Source of the DNA: Sphingosinicella sp. CPCC 101087
GTDB lineage: Bacteria > Pseudomonadota > Alphaproteobacteria > Sphingomonadales > Sphingomonadaceae
Direction: 5' to 3'
Assembly: GCF_004151485.1 (NCBI RefSeq)
Contig: NZ_SBFF01000001.1
Location: 372,001 to 436,000 of the forward strand
Length of the DNA: 64,000 nucleotides
Shown here: piece after piece, positions 34,312 through 43,040 of the stretch
Numbering within the stretch: position 1 is the first letter of the stretch
How the letters are laid out: each line of letters starts with the position of its first letter
Translations under genes and position numbers: made by a program
Notes under the pieces: generated by a model
What the model saw: the letters and a program-made list of their open reading frames with translations, nothing else
Told to the model about the DNA's origin: nothing
Database searches by the model: none

Positions 34312-35100
34312 CTATCGTCGCTCGATGCCGTAATCTATTCTGATCCTGACCCAGGCGCCCACCAGGTTCTGCCCACCGCGCCGCGGAGGCCGCACCCTGA
34401 ATTCCCAGGCCGCGGCGAGCACCGCGCGGTTGATTTGCGATCCCTCCGGATATTCGGTGAGCCCCACGCAATCCTCGACCCGATAGTTCGGCGCCGTGCG
34501 ACAGGCGATCAGCCCCCAACCGGGTCCTCGGGCGGTGGAAAGATAGGCGCGCAGCTCCTCATCGCCCGGCTCGCGATACCAGGCCGCCGCATAAAGCGGC
34601 TCGCCATTGGGCGCTGTTCCCACCCGCTCCGTGTCGCGGAAGAAGGAGGAGCGGCCCGTATCAGCTGGCCCGTAAACCGGCTCGGCAGGCGGCGCCGGCC
34701 GAACGGCCTTCTCTGGACGGTTGGTCGACAGGGGCGGTTCGCCCGGGACCGGGATGATGACGCGCGGCGTCGGCGCGGCCTGCGGTTCGGCGGGTTGCGG
34801 GGGCAGCGGCGCCTCGGTTTCCGGCTGCTGCGGCGCCGGTCGCTCTTCGGGCGGCTGCTCGGGCTCCGGGCTGGCCGGTTCGGGCGCTTCCTCCGACACC
34901 TGGTCGGCCTGGAGGTGCACCACGGTGATGCCCCCCTCCTCCTCATCGCCATGCGCCTTTTGCGAGCCGGACCAGAGCAGCAGGAGCAGCATGAGCCCTT
35001 CGATCAGCAGGGCTAGGCTGATCGCCAGCGTGCGGCGTCCAGCCCCGGTGCGGAGCCGTTCGACGAAGGAGGTGGCGGGAACGGGGCTCGGCTGAAGCAA
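34312..35100 (-). CDS. TonB-like energy transducer
   Basis: A 262-residue protein with one N-terminal membrane helix (about residues 24-44), a long proline/glutamate-rich periplasmic stretch (about 65-150) and a small C-terminal domain ending in AAWEFRVRPPRRGGQNLVGAWVRI, comparable to the TonB C-terminal strand pattern. Two cysteines (IACRTAP, VEDCVGL) could form a disulfide. TTG 35100 is the apparent start. Close to the phosphorus-uptake locus with its TonB-dependent receptor, but without the receptor's operator, so the link is only positional. Confidence 0.65.
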   Translation of the reverse strand: MLQPSPVPATSFVERLRTGAGRRTLAISLALLIEGLMLLLLLWSGSQKAHGDEEEGGITVVHLQADQVSEEAPEPASPEPEQPPEERPAPQQPETEAPLPPQPAEPQAAPTPRVIIPVPGEPPLSTNRPEKAVRPAPPAEPVYGPADTGRSSFFRDTERVGTAPNGEPLYAAAWYREPGDEELRAYLSTARGPGWGLIACRTAPNYRVEDCVGLTEYPEGSQINRAVLAAAWEFRVRPPRRGGQNLVGAWVRIRIDYGIERR

Positions 35101-35337
35101 TGGGTCTTCGCTGGCGGTTGCCGCGGACCAGGTGCCCGAAGCGACTGTGCGAGGGTAGTCGCGCGCCGGACCTTTGACAAGCGGGAGGGGCGGCCGAGCG
35201 CGGGTTCCGTCGCATATGCACGAAGGCCGGTTTCGCCGCTTGGCGCCCCCGGACCGCCGTCTCGCTTGCGGCCACGAGCTGAACGGATTCCTCCCTCGTG
35301 ACGGCGCTGGTCGCCCCCCGGTCAGGGATGAAGTCGG

Positions 35338-36360
35338 TTATATCCAGCGGCGCCGGAACCAACTCGACAGCTGGTCAAGTGCCAATACGAGAAGGTAAAT
35401 GGCGATCAGTATCGTACCCACGTGCGCATACTGGTAGAGATCATAGCGCCCCTTCAGTTCCAGGCCGATCCCGCCAGCGCCGACCAGGCCGATGACGGTC
35501 GCCATGCGTACGTTACGGTCAAGGATGTACAGCGTGTAGGCGACATATTGCGGCAGGACTTGCGGTAGAATGGCGTAGCGCAGCAGCTTCAATCGGTTGG
35601 CACCGATGGCTCTCAATGCTTCTTGTGGGCCGCGATCTGCATTCTCGATATCCTCGGCATAGAATTTTCCCAGGAAGCCGGCAGCGTGTAGCGCGAGCGC
35701 CAGCACGCCGGCTGCAGGCCCGAACCCGTAAGCGAGCACGAAGAAGAGCGCGCTGATCAGCTCGGGAACCGCACGAAGCAGGCTGACGACAGCCCTGCTG
35801 AGGGTGACCAGCAACCAGTGGGGCGAGAGGTTCCGCGCGCCAAAGAAAGCAAGCGGCGCACCCATCAGCACCGCGAGCAGCGTACCCCAAAGGGCAATCT
35901 CGAGCGTCTCGATGAGCTTCGCCGCGACCTGGACTACATAACCGAGGGGTTCGACGAGCACCTCGCGCTGGGTGGTGCGCGCGACCATGCGCATGGTTTC
36001 GGGATCGAGCGACTGAACGGTAACGACCTGCGTTTCGACGTGCGCGAACAGGGGGAGCCGATCAGGATCGAAATCTGCGATCCGGGCGGTTTCGGTGACC
36101 TCGGCGAGCTGTGGCGGGAACATCTGCCCAAGGATCGCGCCGAAGCCGCGCGCGACCTGCGAATCCTCGACAAGACCGGCTCCGGCCGCCACGCCCTCTC
36201 CAGACTGTACGATGGCGCGGCCGATATCCACATCCGCGCCGGTACGAAGCAGGATGGCCATCGCGACGATGGCCACCAGCACGGTGCGCCATCCGAAAGG
36301 CGTCGGGAAGCGCCATTTGTCCGGCGTCCCGCGACGAACGATATTTGTCGCGCCGTTCAT
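35338..36360 (-). CDS. phnE: Phosphonate-type ABC transporter permease
   Basis: A 340-residue inner-membrane permease. After the first helix (about residues 24-40) comes an unusually long extracytoplasmic stretch to about residue 145; then five or six helices with the EAA-type loop EALRAIGANRLKLLRYAILPQVLPQYVAY and GLVGAGGIGLELKG, the PhnE signature. Family members are usually 260-290 residues. ATG 36360 overlaps the ATPase stop by four bases; the longer frame runs into the ATPase gene. It forms the channel of the PhnCDE-type importer. Confidence 0.87.
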   Translation of the reverse strand: MNGATNIVRRGTPDKWRFPTPFGWRTVLVAIVAMAILLRTGADVDIGRAIVQSGEGVAAGAGLVEDSQVARGFGAILGQMFPPQLAEVTETARIADFDPDRLPLFAHVETQVVTVQSLDPETMRMVARTTQREVLVEPLGYVVQVAAKLIETLEIALWGTLLAVLMGAPLAFFGARNLSPHWLLVTLSRAVVSLLRAVPELISALFFVLAYGFGPAAGVLALALHAAGFLGKFYAEDIENADRGPQEALRAIGANRLKLLRYAILPQVLPQYVAYTLYILDRNVRMATVIGLVGAGGIGLELKGRYDLYQYAHVGTILIAIYLLVLALDQLSSWFRRRWI

Positions 36361-37130
36361 GCGCCGACAGCCTGGCGAGAGATGCTCGTCTCGAGCCGGG
36401 GTGAACCATAGATGTGCCTGATCCGGCCGTCGGCGAGCGCGTCCGGCGGACCGTCGAAGACCAGCCTTCCGTCCCGCAATGCGACGATGCGATCCGCAAA
36501 GCGCATCGCCAGATCTATCTGATGGAGGCTGCACAGCACGGCCGCACCCCGCTCCTTCGCTTCACGCTCGAGCAGAGCGAGAATGTCGATGCTCGTCTGT
36601 GGGTCGAGGCTGGCAACGGGTTCGTCCGCCAGCACATAGGGAGGATCGAGCATGAACGCCCGGGCGACTCCGACACGCTGCTGCTGCCCGCCCGACAGGG
36701 CTGCGGCCCGGCGGGTTAAATGCTCCTCGTCCAGCCCGACTTCGGCGATCAGCGCGCACGCCTTTTCGCGCAGGGCCTTCGGAAACAGGCCCAGGATCGC
36801 GCGCGGGGTGGAGACAGCCGGGAGTGCGCCCGCGATCACATTCGTGGCGACACTGGCGCGCGGTACGAGATTGAAGGACTGATGGATCATCCCGACTTGC
36901 GGGCGCAACTTCGCGAGAGTTCTTGGCGTGACGCTCACGCCATCCACGGATACGCGGCCCTCGCTTGGGACGGCGAGACCGTTCACGCATTTCAGCAGGG
37001 TTGATTTGCCTGCGCCCGATCGCCCCAGGACGACGCAGAATTGGCCGCGCGGCACCTCGAAGCTGATATCGGTGAGAGCGATCGTCCCGTCCGGATAGCG
37101 TTTGCCGACCTTCTCGAAGATCAGGCTCAC
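36357..37130 (-). CDS. phnC: Phosphonate-type ABC transporter ATP-binding protein
   Basis: A 257-residue ABC ATPase. Walker A is GRSGAGKST, signature LSGGQQQRVGVARA, Walker B YVLADEPVASLDP, and the H-loop CSLHQIDLA. The start VGKRYPDGTIALTDISFEV and the PhnC-like segment GMIHQSFNLVPRASVATNV fit the phosphonate group. It powers uptake through PhnE with the PhnD lipoprotein. Overlaps by four bases with genes on both sides. Confidence 0.93.
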   Translation of the reverse strand: MSLIFEKVGKRYPDGTIALTDISFEVPRGQFCVVLGRSGAGKSTLLKCVNGLAVPSEGRVSVDGVSVTPRTLAKLRPQVGMIHQSFNLVPRASVATNVIAGALPAVSTPRAILGLFPKALREKACALIAEVGLDEEHLTRRAAALSGGQQQRVGVARAFMLDPPYVLADEPVASLDPQTSIDILALLEREAKERGAAVLCSLHQIDLAMRFADRIVALRDGRLVFDGPPDALADGRIRHIYGSPRLETSISRQAVGA

Positions 37131-38038
37131 TGATCCGACGCCTTTCTGAGGATCGCCGCCTTGAGGCTGTCGTCCAGCCTCGCCATGACGGCGCCGGCGA
37201 CGTCGAACTGATCGGGCGTGATGGCGGTGTCGTAGCGATCCACCTGCTTGCCGCCATAGCCCCGGATCATTTCAGGCGTGACGCCTGGAGCGGTGTTCAC
37301 CCTTGCGAAGGCGTCGCGCAGCTTCGACTTGAGGTCGGCGCTCAGCCGGCTGTTCATGATGAGCGGCGGATACGGGATCGGCGGACTCTTCGCGATCACC
37401 CGAATGGTGCTTGGGTCGACTGCGTTCTCGCCCACTGCCTTTTCGAAGCTGTCGAACGAGAGGGCCGCGACATCTGCTTGGCCATGGACGAGGGCGGCAA
37501 GGCTGTCGGCGTGGCTGCCGGTCATGCGGATTGTTCCCAGATCGCGCACCGGGTCGAGACCTGCATCGATGATCATCGCCATCGGGTAGATGAAGGATGA
37601 GGTCGAGTTGACGTCGCCGAACGACACTTGTTTGCCTCGGAGGTCGGCAATGCTGCGGATCGGTGATGTTGCCTTGGTGAAGAGGCCTGCGAAATAGATT
37701 GATTGATTATCCTCGACGCCGACGGCGAGCAGATCGGCGCAACCACGCTCGCGAGCCTGGATGTAGGTAACGGGTCCGACGAAGGCGATGTCTGCACCGT
37801 TGTTGCAAAGCGCTTCGACGACCGTGGCGTAGGATTGACCGACCCTGATGTCGAAATCGAGGCCGGTCATGCGCGACACGGCTTCGAAGATCGGTTCGTA
37901 GTCGGCCTTCGTTCCGTCCTCGGTACCTCCGTCCGCGGGGATCAGGATGACGCGAAGCGTTTCGCGCGTCGGCTCGTCCGCCGGCGAGCAACCAGGCAGC
38001 GCGAAGAGGATCGTCAGCAGCGCCCAAAGGACTCGCAT
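37127..38038 (-). CDS. phnD: Phosphonate/phosphate-type substrate-binding lipoprotein
   Basis: A 303-residue binding protein of the PhnD/SsuA-like group. The lipobox LPGC gives lipidation at Cys17. ADYEPIFEAVSRMTGLDFDI, IAFVGPVTYIQA, GKQVSFGDVNSTSSFIYPM and TGSHADSLAALVHGQADVAA are characteristic PhnD segments that line the phosphoryl pocket. Relatives bind 2-aminoethylphosphonate, methylphosphonate, phosphite or phosphate esters. First gene of the leftward phnDCE operon, whose promoter region carries the RpiR-type dyad at 38118-38150. Confidence 0.9.
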   Translation of the reverse strand: MRVLWALLTILFALPGCSPADEPTRETLRVILIPADGGTEDGTKADYEPIFEAVSRMTGLDFDIRVGQSYATVVEALCNNGADIAFVGPVTYIQARERGCADLLAVGVEDNQSIYFAGLFTKATSPIRSIADLRGKQVSFGDVNSTSSFIYPMAMIIDAGLDPVRDLGTIRMTGSHADSLAALVHGQADVAALSFDSFEKAVGENAVDPSTIRVIAKSPPIPYPPLIMNSRLSADLKSKLRDAFARVNTAPGVTPEMIRGYGGKQVDRYDTAITPDQFDVAGAVMARLDDSLKAAILRKASDQ

Positions 38039-38117
38039 GTTTCGTCTCCACCGAAACGGCCGAAACGCCGCCGTTCAAGGGAGCCATAGAATGGGAATGT
38101 GACATACGTGCGAACGA

Positions 38118-38150
38118 AGTCTCAGTTTGCAAAGGTCATAAACTGAGACT
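38118..38150. promoter_or_regulatory. Probable RpiR operator, copy 1
   Basis: Perfect 11-base arms AGTCTCAGTTT (38118-38128) and AAACTGAGACT (38140-38150) around 11 bases, in the 126-base gap between the phnD gene and the HAD phosphatase gene. The core GTCTCA-N19-TGAGAC is repeated with exactly the same spacing at 39983-40013, next to the RpiR gene. Confidence 0.75.
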
Positions 38151-38164
38151 ACCACACCCCTTAT

Positions 38165-38995
38165 ATGGATTCCGAACCGAACAGTGCAGACCGCGGCATC
38201 CGCCGGACCGCCCACGTTGGAAGTCCGCCGGTTGCACCGCCAGAAGGTGAGAACGGATTCTCAGCGGGCGATCACTTCATTCTCGACTTGGACGGAACGC
38301 TGGTTCGTGGCGGATTTGCAACGGACGGTGCCGAAGCTTTCCTGCGCGCCGTCGCAGGCCGGTTTGTGCTGGTGTCGAACAACTCGCGCGACACGAGCCG
38401 ATCGCTGAGTTCCAGGCTGCGTCGCGTGGGCTTCGATATTCCGGCGGAGAGCATCCTTGTCGCGGGCGAAGAGACGATCGGCTTTGTCGCACGCCAATAT
38501 CCGCGATCGCGTTGCCTTGTCGTCGCCTCGCCCGCACTGCGTCGCTGCGCGAGCAGCCACGGCCTGGTGCCGGTTTCTGAAAACGCGGAAGTTGTCGTCC
38601 TGGGCCGCGACACGCATTGGAGCTACGCCAAGCTCGCACTGATCGCCAACGAAGTACGGCGCGGAGCGGCGCTGGTGGCCGCGAATCCGGATCTGACCCA
38701 TCCGGGCAATGACGGGCTGGTCGTGCCCGAGACGGGGTCGCTGCTCGCCGCCGTCGAGGCTGCGGCCGGCGTCACGGCAACGCATGTCGTCGGCAAACCG
38801 GGCGCGCTTCTTTTCGTCGCCGCTCTTCGACGCCTTGGCTCGTCGCGCGACAACACGATCGTCATCGGTGACAATCCGCTGACTGACCGCGCAGGCGCCG
38901 AGGCGCTCGGCCTGCGTTCGCTGACCGTCCACCCCGACCGCCAGGGCGGCCATCCCAACCTGTCCGACCTCTGCTACCGGCTCTCGAGTGCCTAA
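38165..38995 (+). CDS. HAD-IIA family phosphatase
   Basis: A 276-residue phosphatase of the NagD/phosphoglycolate-phosphatase group. DLDGTLVRGG (nucleophile Asp41), LVSNNSRD, a class IIA cap (about residues 115-205), the Lys in VVGKPGALLF and GDNPLTDRAGA complete the active site. Family substrates include glycerol 3-phosphate, phosphoglycolate, nucleoside and hexosamine phosphates. The start ATG is only 15 bases from the operator and lacks a ribosome site, so a leaderless or later start is possible. It probably releases phosphate from the imported compound. Its stop overlaps the converging RpiR gene by four bases. Confidence 0.87.
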   Translation: MDSEPNSADRGIRRTAHVGSPPVAPPEGENGFSAGDHFILDLDGTLVRGGFATDGAEAFLRAVAGRFVLVSNNSRDTSRSLSSRLRRVGFDIPAESILVAGEETIGFVARQYPRSRCLVVASPALRRCASSHGLVPVSENAEVVVLGRDTHWSYAKLALIANEVRRGAALVAANPDLTHPGNDGLVVPETGSLLAAVEAAAGVTATHVVGKPGALLFVAALRRLGSSRDNTIVIGDNPLTDRAGAEALGLRSLTVHPDRQGGHPNLSDLCYRLSSA

Positions 38996-39867
38996 TAGCG
39001 CTTGAGCGAAAGTATCTCGAAGGACCGTCGCAGAATGTCGCTGGAGTGTTCATAATCCTCCAGCGCGAGGCACGCGATCAGGGCATCTATGACGGCGAGT
39101 TGGCCGATCCGGCTTGTCATCGCCTCGGTCCGGAAGTCGGTCTCCCGCGCCACGGTAAACAGCACGACGTCGGCATAGGCCTGGATCGGCGACTTGCCGA
39201 AGTTGGTCAAGACGATCGTCTTCGCTCCTGCCTCGCGCGCGAGGCGCGTCGCCGTGACCGTCTCCTGAGTCGAGCCCGAATGCGAGATGGTCAATGTCGC
39301 GACATCGGGACCGGTGAGGCTGGCGCCAATCGCCTGCGTATGGCTGTCGATCAGCACTTTGGCCTCGATCCCGATCCGCATGAGCCGGTAACCGGCGTCC
39401 TCGGCGATCGGCGCCGCCGAGCCGATGCCATATATCTCTACGCGACGGGCGGCCCGAATCGCATTCGTGGCACGGATAAGGGCGTGCACGTCGAGGCTGG
39501 CGCGGGTGTCCTGCAGTGCCTGGATATGGCTCGCAAAGATCTTGCGGACGACCGTGTCGGGGTGATCGCTTGGCTCCAGATCCTCGTGAATGAACTGGAC
39601 AGGGGCCACCAGATCCTGCGCGAGCGCGATCTTGAGCTGCTGGAAACCGGTGTAGCCGAGGGTCTTTGCGAGGCCGACGACGCTGCCTTCCGAGGACTCC
39701 GTTCTCTCCGCGAGCTCCGTCACGGACATGTGAACGACCTCGCCGACATTCTCGAGCACGAAGTGAGCGATTCGCCGACTGGTCGCCGGCAGGCTGGCCG
39801 CCATGCTCTGGAGCCTGGCGGCTGCCGGCTGAAAATCCTGCCCTGTGGTCCGCAGCTGCCTCGTCAT
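38992..39867 (-). CDS. MurR/RpiR-family regulator with SIS domain
   Basis: About 291 residues. The N-terminal HTH_6 domain (SLPATSRRIAHFVLENVGEV, then SVTELAERTESSEGSVVGLAKTLGY) binds DNA; the SIS domain (about residues 115-250: VEIYGIGSAAPIAEDAGYRL, LTISHSGSTQETV, AKTIVLTN) binds phosphorylated sugars in this family. ATG 39867 is preferred over an upstream TTG 39957 that has no ribosome site. It is flanked by two copies of the same dyad, so it is the likely regulator of phnDCE, the HAD phosphatase, itself and the receptor genes, responding to a phosphoester ligand. Confidence 0.88.
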   Translation of the reverse strand: MTRQLRTTGQDFQPAAARLQSMAASLPATSRRIAHFVLENVGEVVHMSVTELAERTESSEGSVVGLAKTLGYTGFQQLKIALAQDLVAPVQFIHEDLEPSDHPDTVVRKIFASHIQALQDTRASLDVHALIRATNAIRAARRVEIYGIGSAAPIAEDAGYRLMRIGIEAKVLIDSHTQAIGASLTGPDVATLTISHSGSTQETVTATRLAREAGAKTIVLTNFGKSPIQAYADVVLFTVARETDFRTEAMTSRIGQLAVIDALIACLALEDYEHSSDILRRSFEILSLKRY

Positions 39868-39979
39868 GACCAGGGGATAACTCGGCTCGCGGCCATCGGG
39901 AAGCGAATGTGCGTGGCCAAGTTGAAATTCCTCGTCGCATCGACCAGCGGCCTTCAAGAACTTCGCAAGGAGATATAGC

Positions 39980-40016
39980 GATGTCTCATACGGCGAATGC
40001 AGAAAACTGAGACATC
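39980..40016. promoter_or_regulatory. Probable RpiR operator, copy 2
   Basis: Arms GATGTCTCA (39980-39988) and TGAGACATC (40008-40016) pair perfectly; the core GTCTCA-N19-TGAGAC matches copy 1 in sequence and spacing, and the right half-site AAACTGAGAC is identical in both. It lies between the RpiR gene (leftward) and the TonB-dependent receptor gene (rightward), so it can control both. Confidence 0.72.
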
Positions 40017-40116
40017 TTCATCCTGCTGTCACAATCACCTCCTATCGCCCCTGGCATCCGACCATCTGGATAGGACGCCGCCTCGGCCCGGCGTCCGCTG
40101 AAAAGGGGCAAGGGAA

Positions 40117-42996
40117 ATGACCACCGTCAAGGCGCTGCTAATGACCGGATTGGCCTGCTCGGCTTTCGTTGCTTCGGCTGCGACGGCGCAGGGCCCGACG
40201 CCGACGAATACCGAAGGTCCGCAAGACCGCGCAGCCGATACCGGCGATATCGTCGTCACAGGGACTCGCATCATCCAGTCCGGCTACAGCGCGCCTGTGC
40301 CACTGACGGTGGTGGGCCAGGAAGCGATCACCACGACCGGCTCGACCAACATCATGGACACCCTGCTAAGGACGCCCTCGATCACCCGGGGGCTGGACTC
40401 CACCAATGGGAACAACAATCTCAATGCCGGCGCGGCATTCGTCAATCTGCGCGGGCTCGGCACGAATCGGAGCCTGACGCTCGTCAATGGCCGCCGGCGT
40501 GTCTCGGGTTCGGCAACGTCTTCCGCTGTGGATCTGAACACCATTCCCGCCGCCATGATCGAGAGAGTGGAGATTACGACCGGAGGCGGGTCGGCATTAT
40601 ACGGCGCAGACGCGGTGAGCGGGGTCCTCAACGTCATCACCAAGACAGGCGTCGAAGGGCTGGAAGTATCCGCTCGAGGGGGAATCAGCCAAAAGGGAGA
40701 TGCCGCGAATTTCTCGCTGAACGTCTTCGGCGGCACCAGATTCGGTGACGATCGGGGGTCCATCAATTTTGGCGTCAGCTATAACAAGGAGGACGATCTC
40801 GAGATCAACGACAGAACTTACCTGCGACATCCTCTTACCGACCAGGCCAATCCGGCCAACACCGGGCCTAATGACGGAATACCTGACACGATAATATACA
40901 GGGACGTCGTGTCTTATACGGCGTCTCCGAACGCGAACTTCTACCTCAATGGCCGACCATGGGATTACGGACCGAATGGTCTTATCGATGCGCGGCGACA
41001 GACAACGATAACTGGCGGCTCTCTTGGAAGCGGCGTGTTTGAGCCCCGCTTGGGTGATCTGCGAGATTTCAACTTTGGAGAGCGTAGAGTACGTTTGGAA
41101 AGCGAAGCGCTGTCCATGCGCAGCGATATGAAATATGAGCTGACGCCCGGTATAACGTTCTTCGCGGAAGGCGAATACACGCAGACTGAAGTGCCCGGCA
41201 CCATCGAATATTACCGCTTCGATGATCGCGCGCTCTGGTTCAATGCTACCGGCGGGCCGAGGATCCGGATCGACAATTACTTCCTACCTCCAGAAGTCGC
41301 AGCGCTGATGAATGAGGAAGGTGTAACGAATATCGGTATCCGGAAGAGGATGGTGGACGAACTCGGCGTCATAACCGACTACCACAATCGCAAAACCTAC
41401 TCGATTATCGCGGGCTTCGAAGGAAGGATCGCCGACAACTGGAGCTGGAATGTATCCTATCAGCATGGGCAGGCCGACGACGAGATCGAAACCCCCAATT
41501 TGCTGCGCGGGCAGAATTTCAAGAACGCTCTTGACGTAGTTGCCGATCCGGAAACGGGACAGCCTGTTTGCCGCGATCCCGAAGCCCGCGCCGATGGCTG
41601 CGTTCCCTACAACATCTGGGATCGTGGCCCGCTCACGCAGGCGCAACGCGATTACTTCGTGGCGACACGCCTGCAGAGAACGCGCAACTCGCAGGAGATC
41701 TTCGCCGCGCACGTGAATGGTGATCTTTTCCAATTGCCCGCTGGCGCGGTGGCGCTCGCGGCAGGTGCGGAACGCCGGGAAGAAGGTCTGCACACGCGGG
41801 ACGACGCGGCCATGCTGAGCGGCGACATCCGCTGGGGCGTTGGAGCCAACGCCAACGCCAGGCCACCACTCGACGAGCAATTCAAGGTAACCGAAGGATA
41901 TGCCGAAGTCCTGGTCCCGGTCATCCACAACACTAGGTTCATCGATGAGCTGAGCCTCAACGGCGCCGTCCGCGTATCGGACTACAATACCATCGGGTCC
42001 ACCATCGCCTGGCAGGCGGGGGCCAACTGGACCGTGAGCGATGATCTGAGGCTACGATTCTCCCGGTCGCGAAGCGTTCGCGCACCCAATCTTCAGGAGC
42101 TGTTCGGACCAGTCACGGTAACCCTTACCAGCATCGGGAATCCCTGCGGTTCCAACAATATCAACACGACAGCGAACCGACGGGCCAACTGTATCGCCTT
42201 GGGCGCGCCAGCAAACGGAGGCCCGGTTACCGTCCCTCAGATTGAGGCTATTTCCGGCGGAAATGCCGATCTTACCGAGGAAACTTCAAATAGCTTGACG
42301 ATTGGTGCGGTGTTTACACCCACATTCGTTCAGGACTTGCGTCTGTCCGTAGATTATTACGACATCAGCATTACTGGTGTCGTCACGTCTCCCGACCTCA
42401 ACAGGGGATGCCTCGATGCCACTTCCATGGCGGGGAACTCCTTTTGCGAGCGTCTGGAGTTTGGACCCGACGGCCTGTTGGTGCGCCAGAATACCTCGCT
42501 CATCAACGCCAGCGAATTCTCGACTTCCGGCGTCGATTTCTCTGCCGACTATCGTTTGCCGGTTGGGGGAACGGGCCGCGTGGGTATCAACCTCATCGGA
42601 ACATATGTCATCGAGAAGGAAACGCTCGGCGTACGCGGCGACCCGACGACACTGTCCATCCAGGACGGAGAATATACCGACCCCCGGCTTCGCCTCAATC
42701 TGAGGGTGAGTTACGATGAAACGCGTTGGGGCGTCAGCGTCGCCAACCGATTCATCAGCAGATCCCATATCGACCGCCAGGCTCTACCGGAAGCTCGCGA
42801 ATTCCCCATGGTCGAGGAACGCATCTATACGGATGTAATTGTCCGCTACAATATCAACAGGAATATGTCTGGATATCTCGGCATCAACAACATAGCCGAT
42901 ACCAGGCCCCCACAGACAGCTCAGACCTACAATTACGGGTCATTCTACGACACCGTCGGCCGCTTCTTTCACATGGGAATCAAGGCGAATTTCTAA
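40117..42996 (+). CDS. TonB-dependent outer-membrane receptor
   Basis: A 959-residue receptor. Signal peptide to about residue 26 (ASAATAQ), a TonB-box-like DTGDIVVTG near 39-47, a plug domain with LVNGRRRVSGSA and ALYGADAVSGVLNVITK (about 50-190), then a 22-strand barrel ending in an aromatic residue (MGIKANF). It belongs to the large group with a NIP-E-like plug typical of sphingomonad carbohydrate and organic-compound receptors. Third-codon positions look less GC-rich than in neighbours, a possible sign of transfer. The RpiR dyad lies in its promoter; a PHP hydrolase follows after 44 bases. It likely imports the phosphorylated substrate. Confidence 0.92.
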   Translation: MTTVKALLMTGLACSAFVASAATAQGPTPTNTEGPQDRAADTGDIVVTGTRIIQSGYSAPVPLTVVGQEAITTTGSTNIMDTLLRTPSITRGLDSTNGNNNLNAGAAFVNLRGLGTNRSLTLVNGRRRVSGSATSSAVDLNTIPAAMIERVEITTGGGSALYGADAVSGVLNVITKTGVEGLEVSARGGISQKGDAANFSLNVFGGTRFGDDRGSINFGVSYNKEDDLEINDRTYLRHPLTDQANPANTGPNDGIPDTIIYRDVVSYTASPNANFYLNGRPWDYGPNGLIDARRQTTITGGSLGSGVFEPRLGDLRDFNFGERRVRLESEALSMRSDMKYELTPGITFFAEGEYTQTEVPGTIEYYRFDDRALWFNATGGPRIRIDNYFLPPEVAALMNEEGVTNIGIRKRMVDELGVITDYHNRKTYSIIAGFEGRIADNWSWNVSYQHGQADDEIETPNLLRGQNFKNALDVVADPETGQPVCRDPEARADGCVPYNIWDRGPLTQAQRDYFVATRLQRTRNSQEIFAAHVNGDLFQLPAGAVALAAGAERREEGLHTRDDAAMLSGDIRWGVGANANARPPLDEQFKVTEGYAEVLVPVIHNTRFIDELSLNGAVRVSDYNTIGSTIAWQAGANWTVSDDLRLRFSRSRSVRAPNLQELFGPVTVTLTSIGNPCGSNNINTTANRRANCIALGAPANGGPVTVPQIEAISGGNADLTEETSNSLTIGAVFTPTFVQDLRLSVDYYDISITGVVTSPDLNRGCLDATSMAGNSFCERLEFGPDGLLVRQNTSLINASEFSTSGVDFSADYRLPVGGTGRVGINLIGTYVIEKETLGVRGDPTTLSIQDGEYTDPRLRLNLRVSYDETRWGVSVANRFISRSHIDRQALPEAREFPMVEERIYTDVIVRYNINRNMSGYLGINNIADTRPPQTAQTYNYGSFYDTVGRFFHMGIKANF

Positions 42997-43040
42997 ATAG
43001 CGCCGACACTTCCGGCTCAGACAATTTGAGGAAGATTGTG

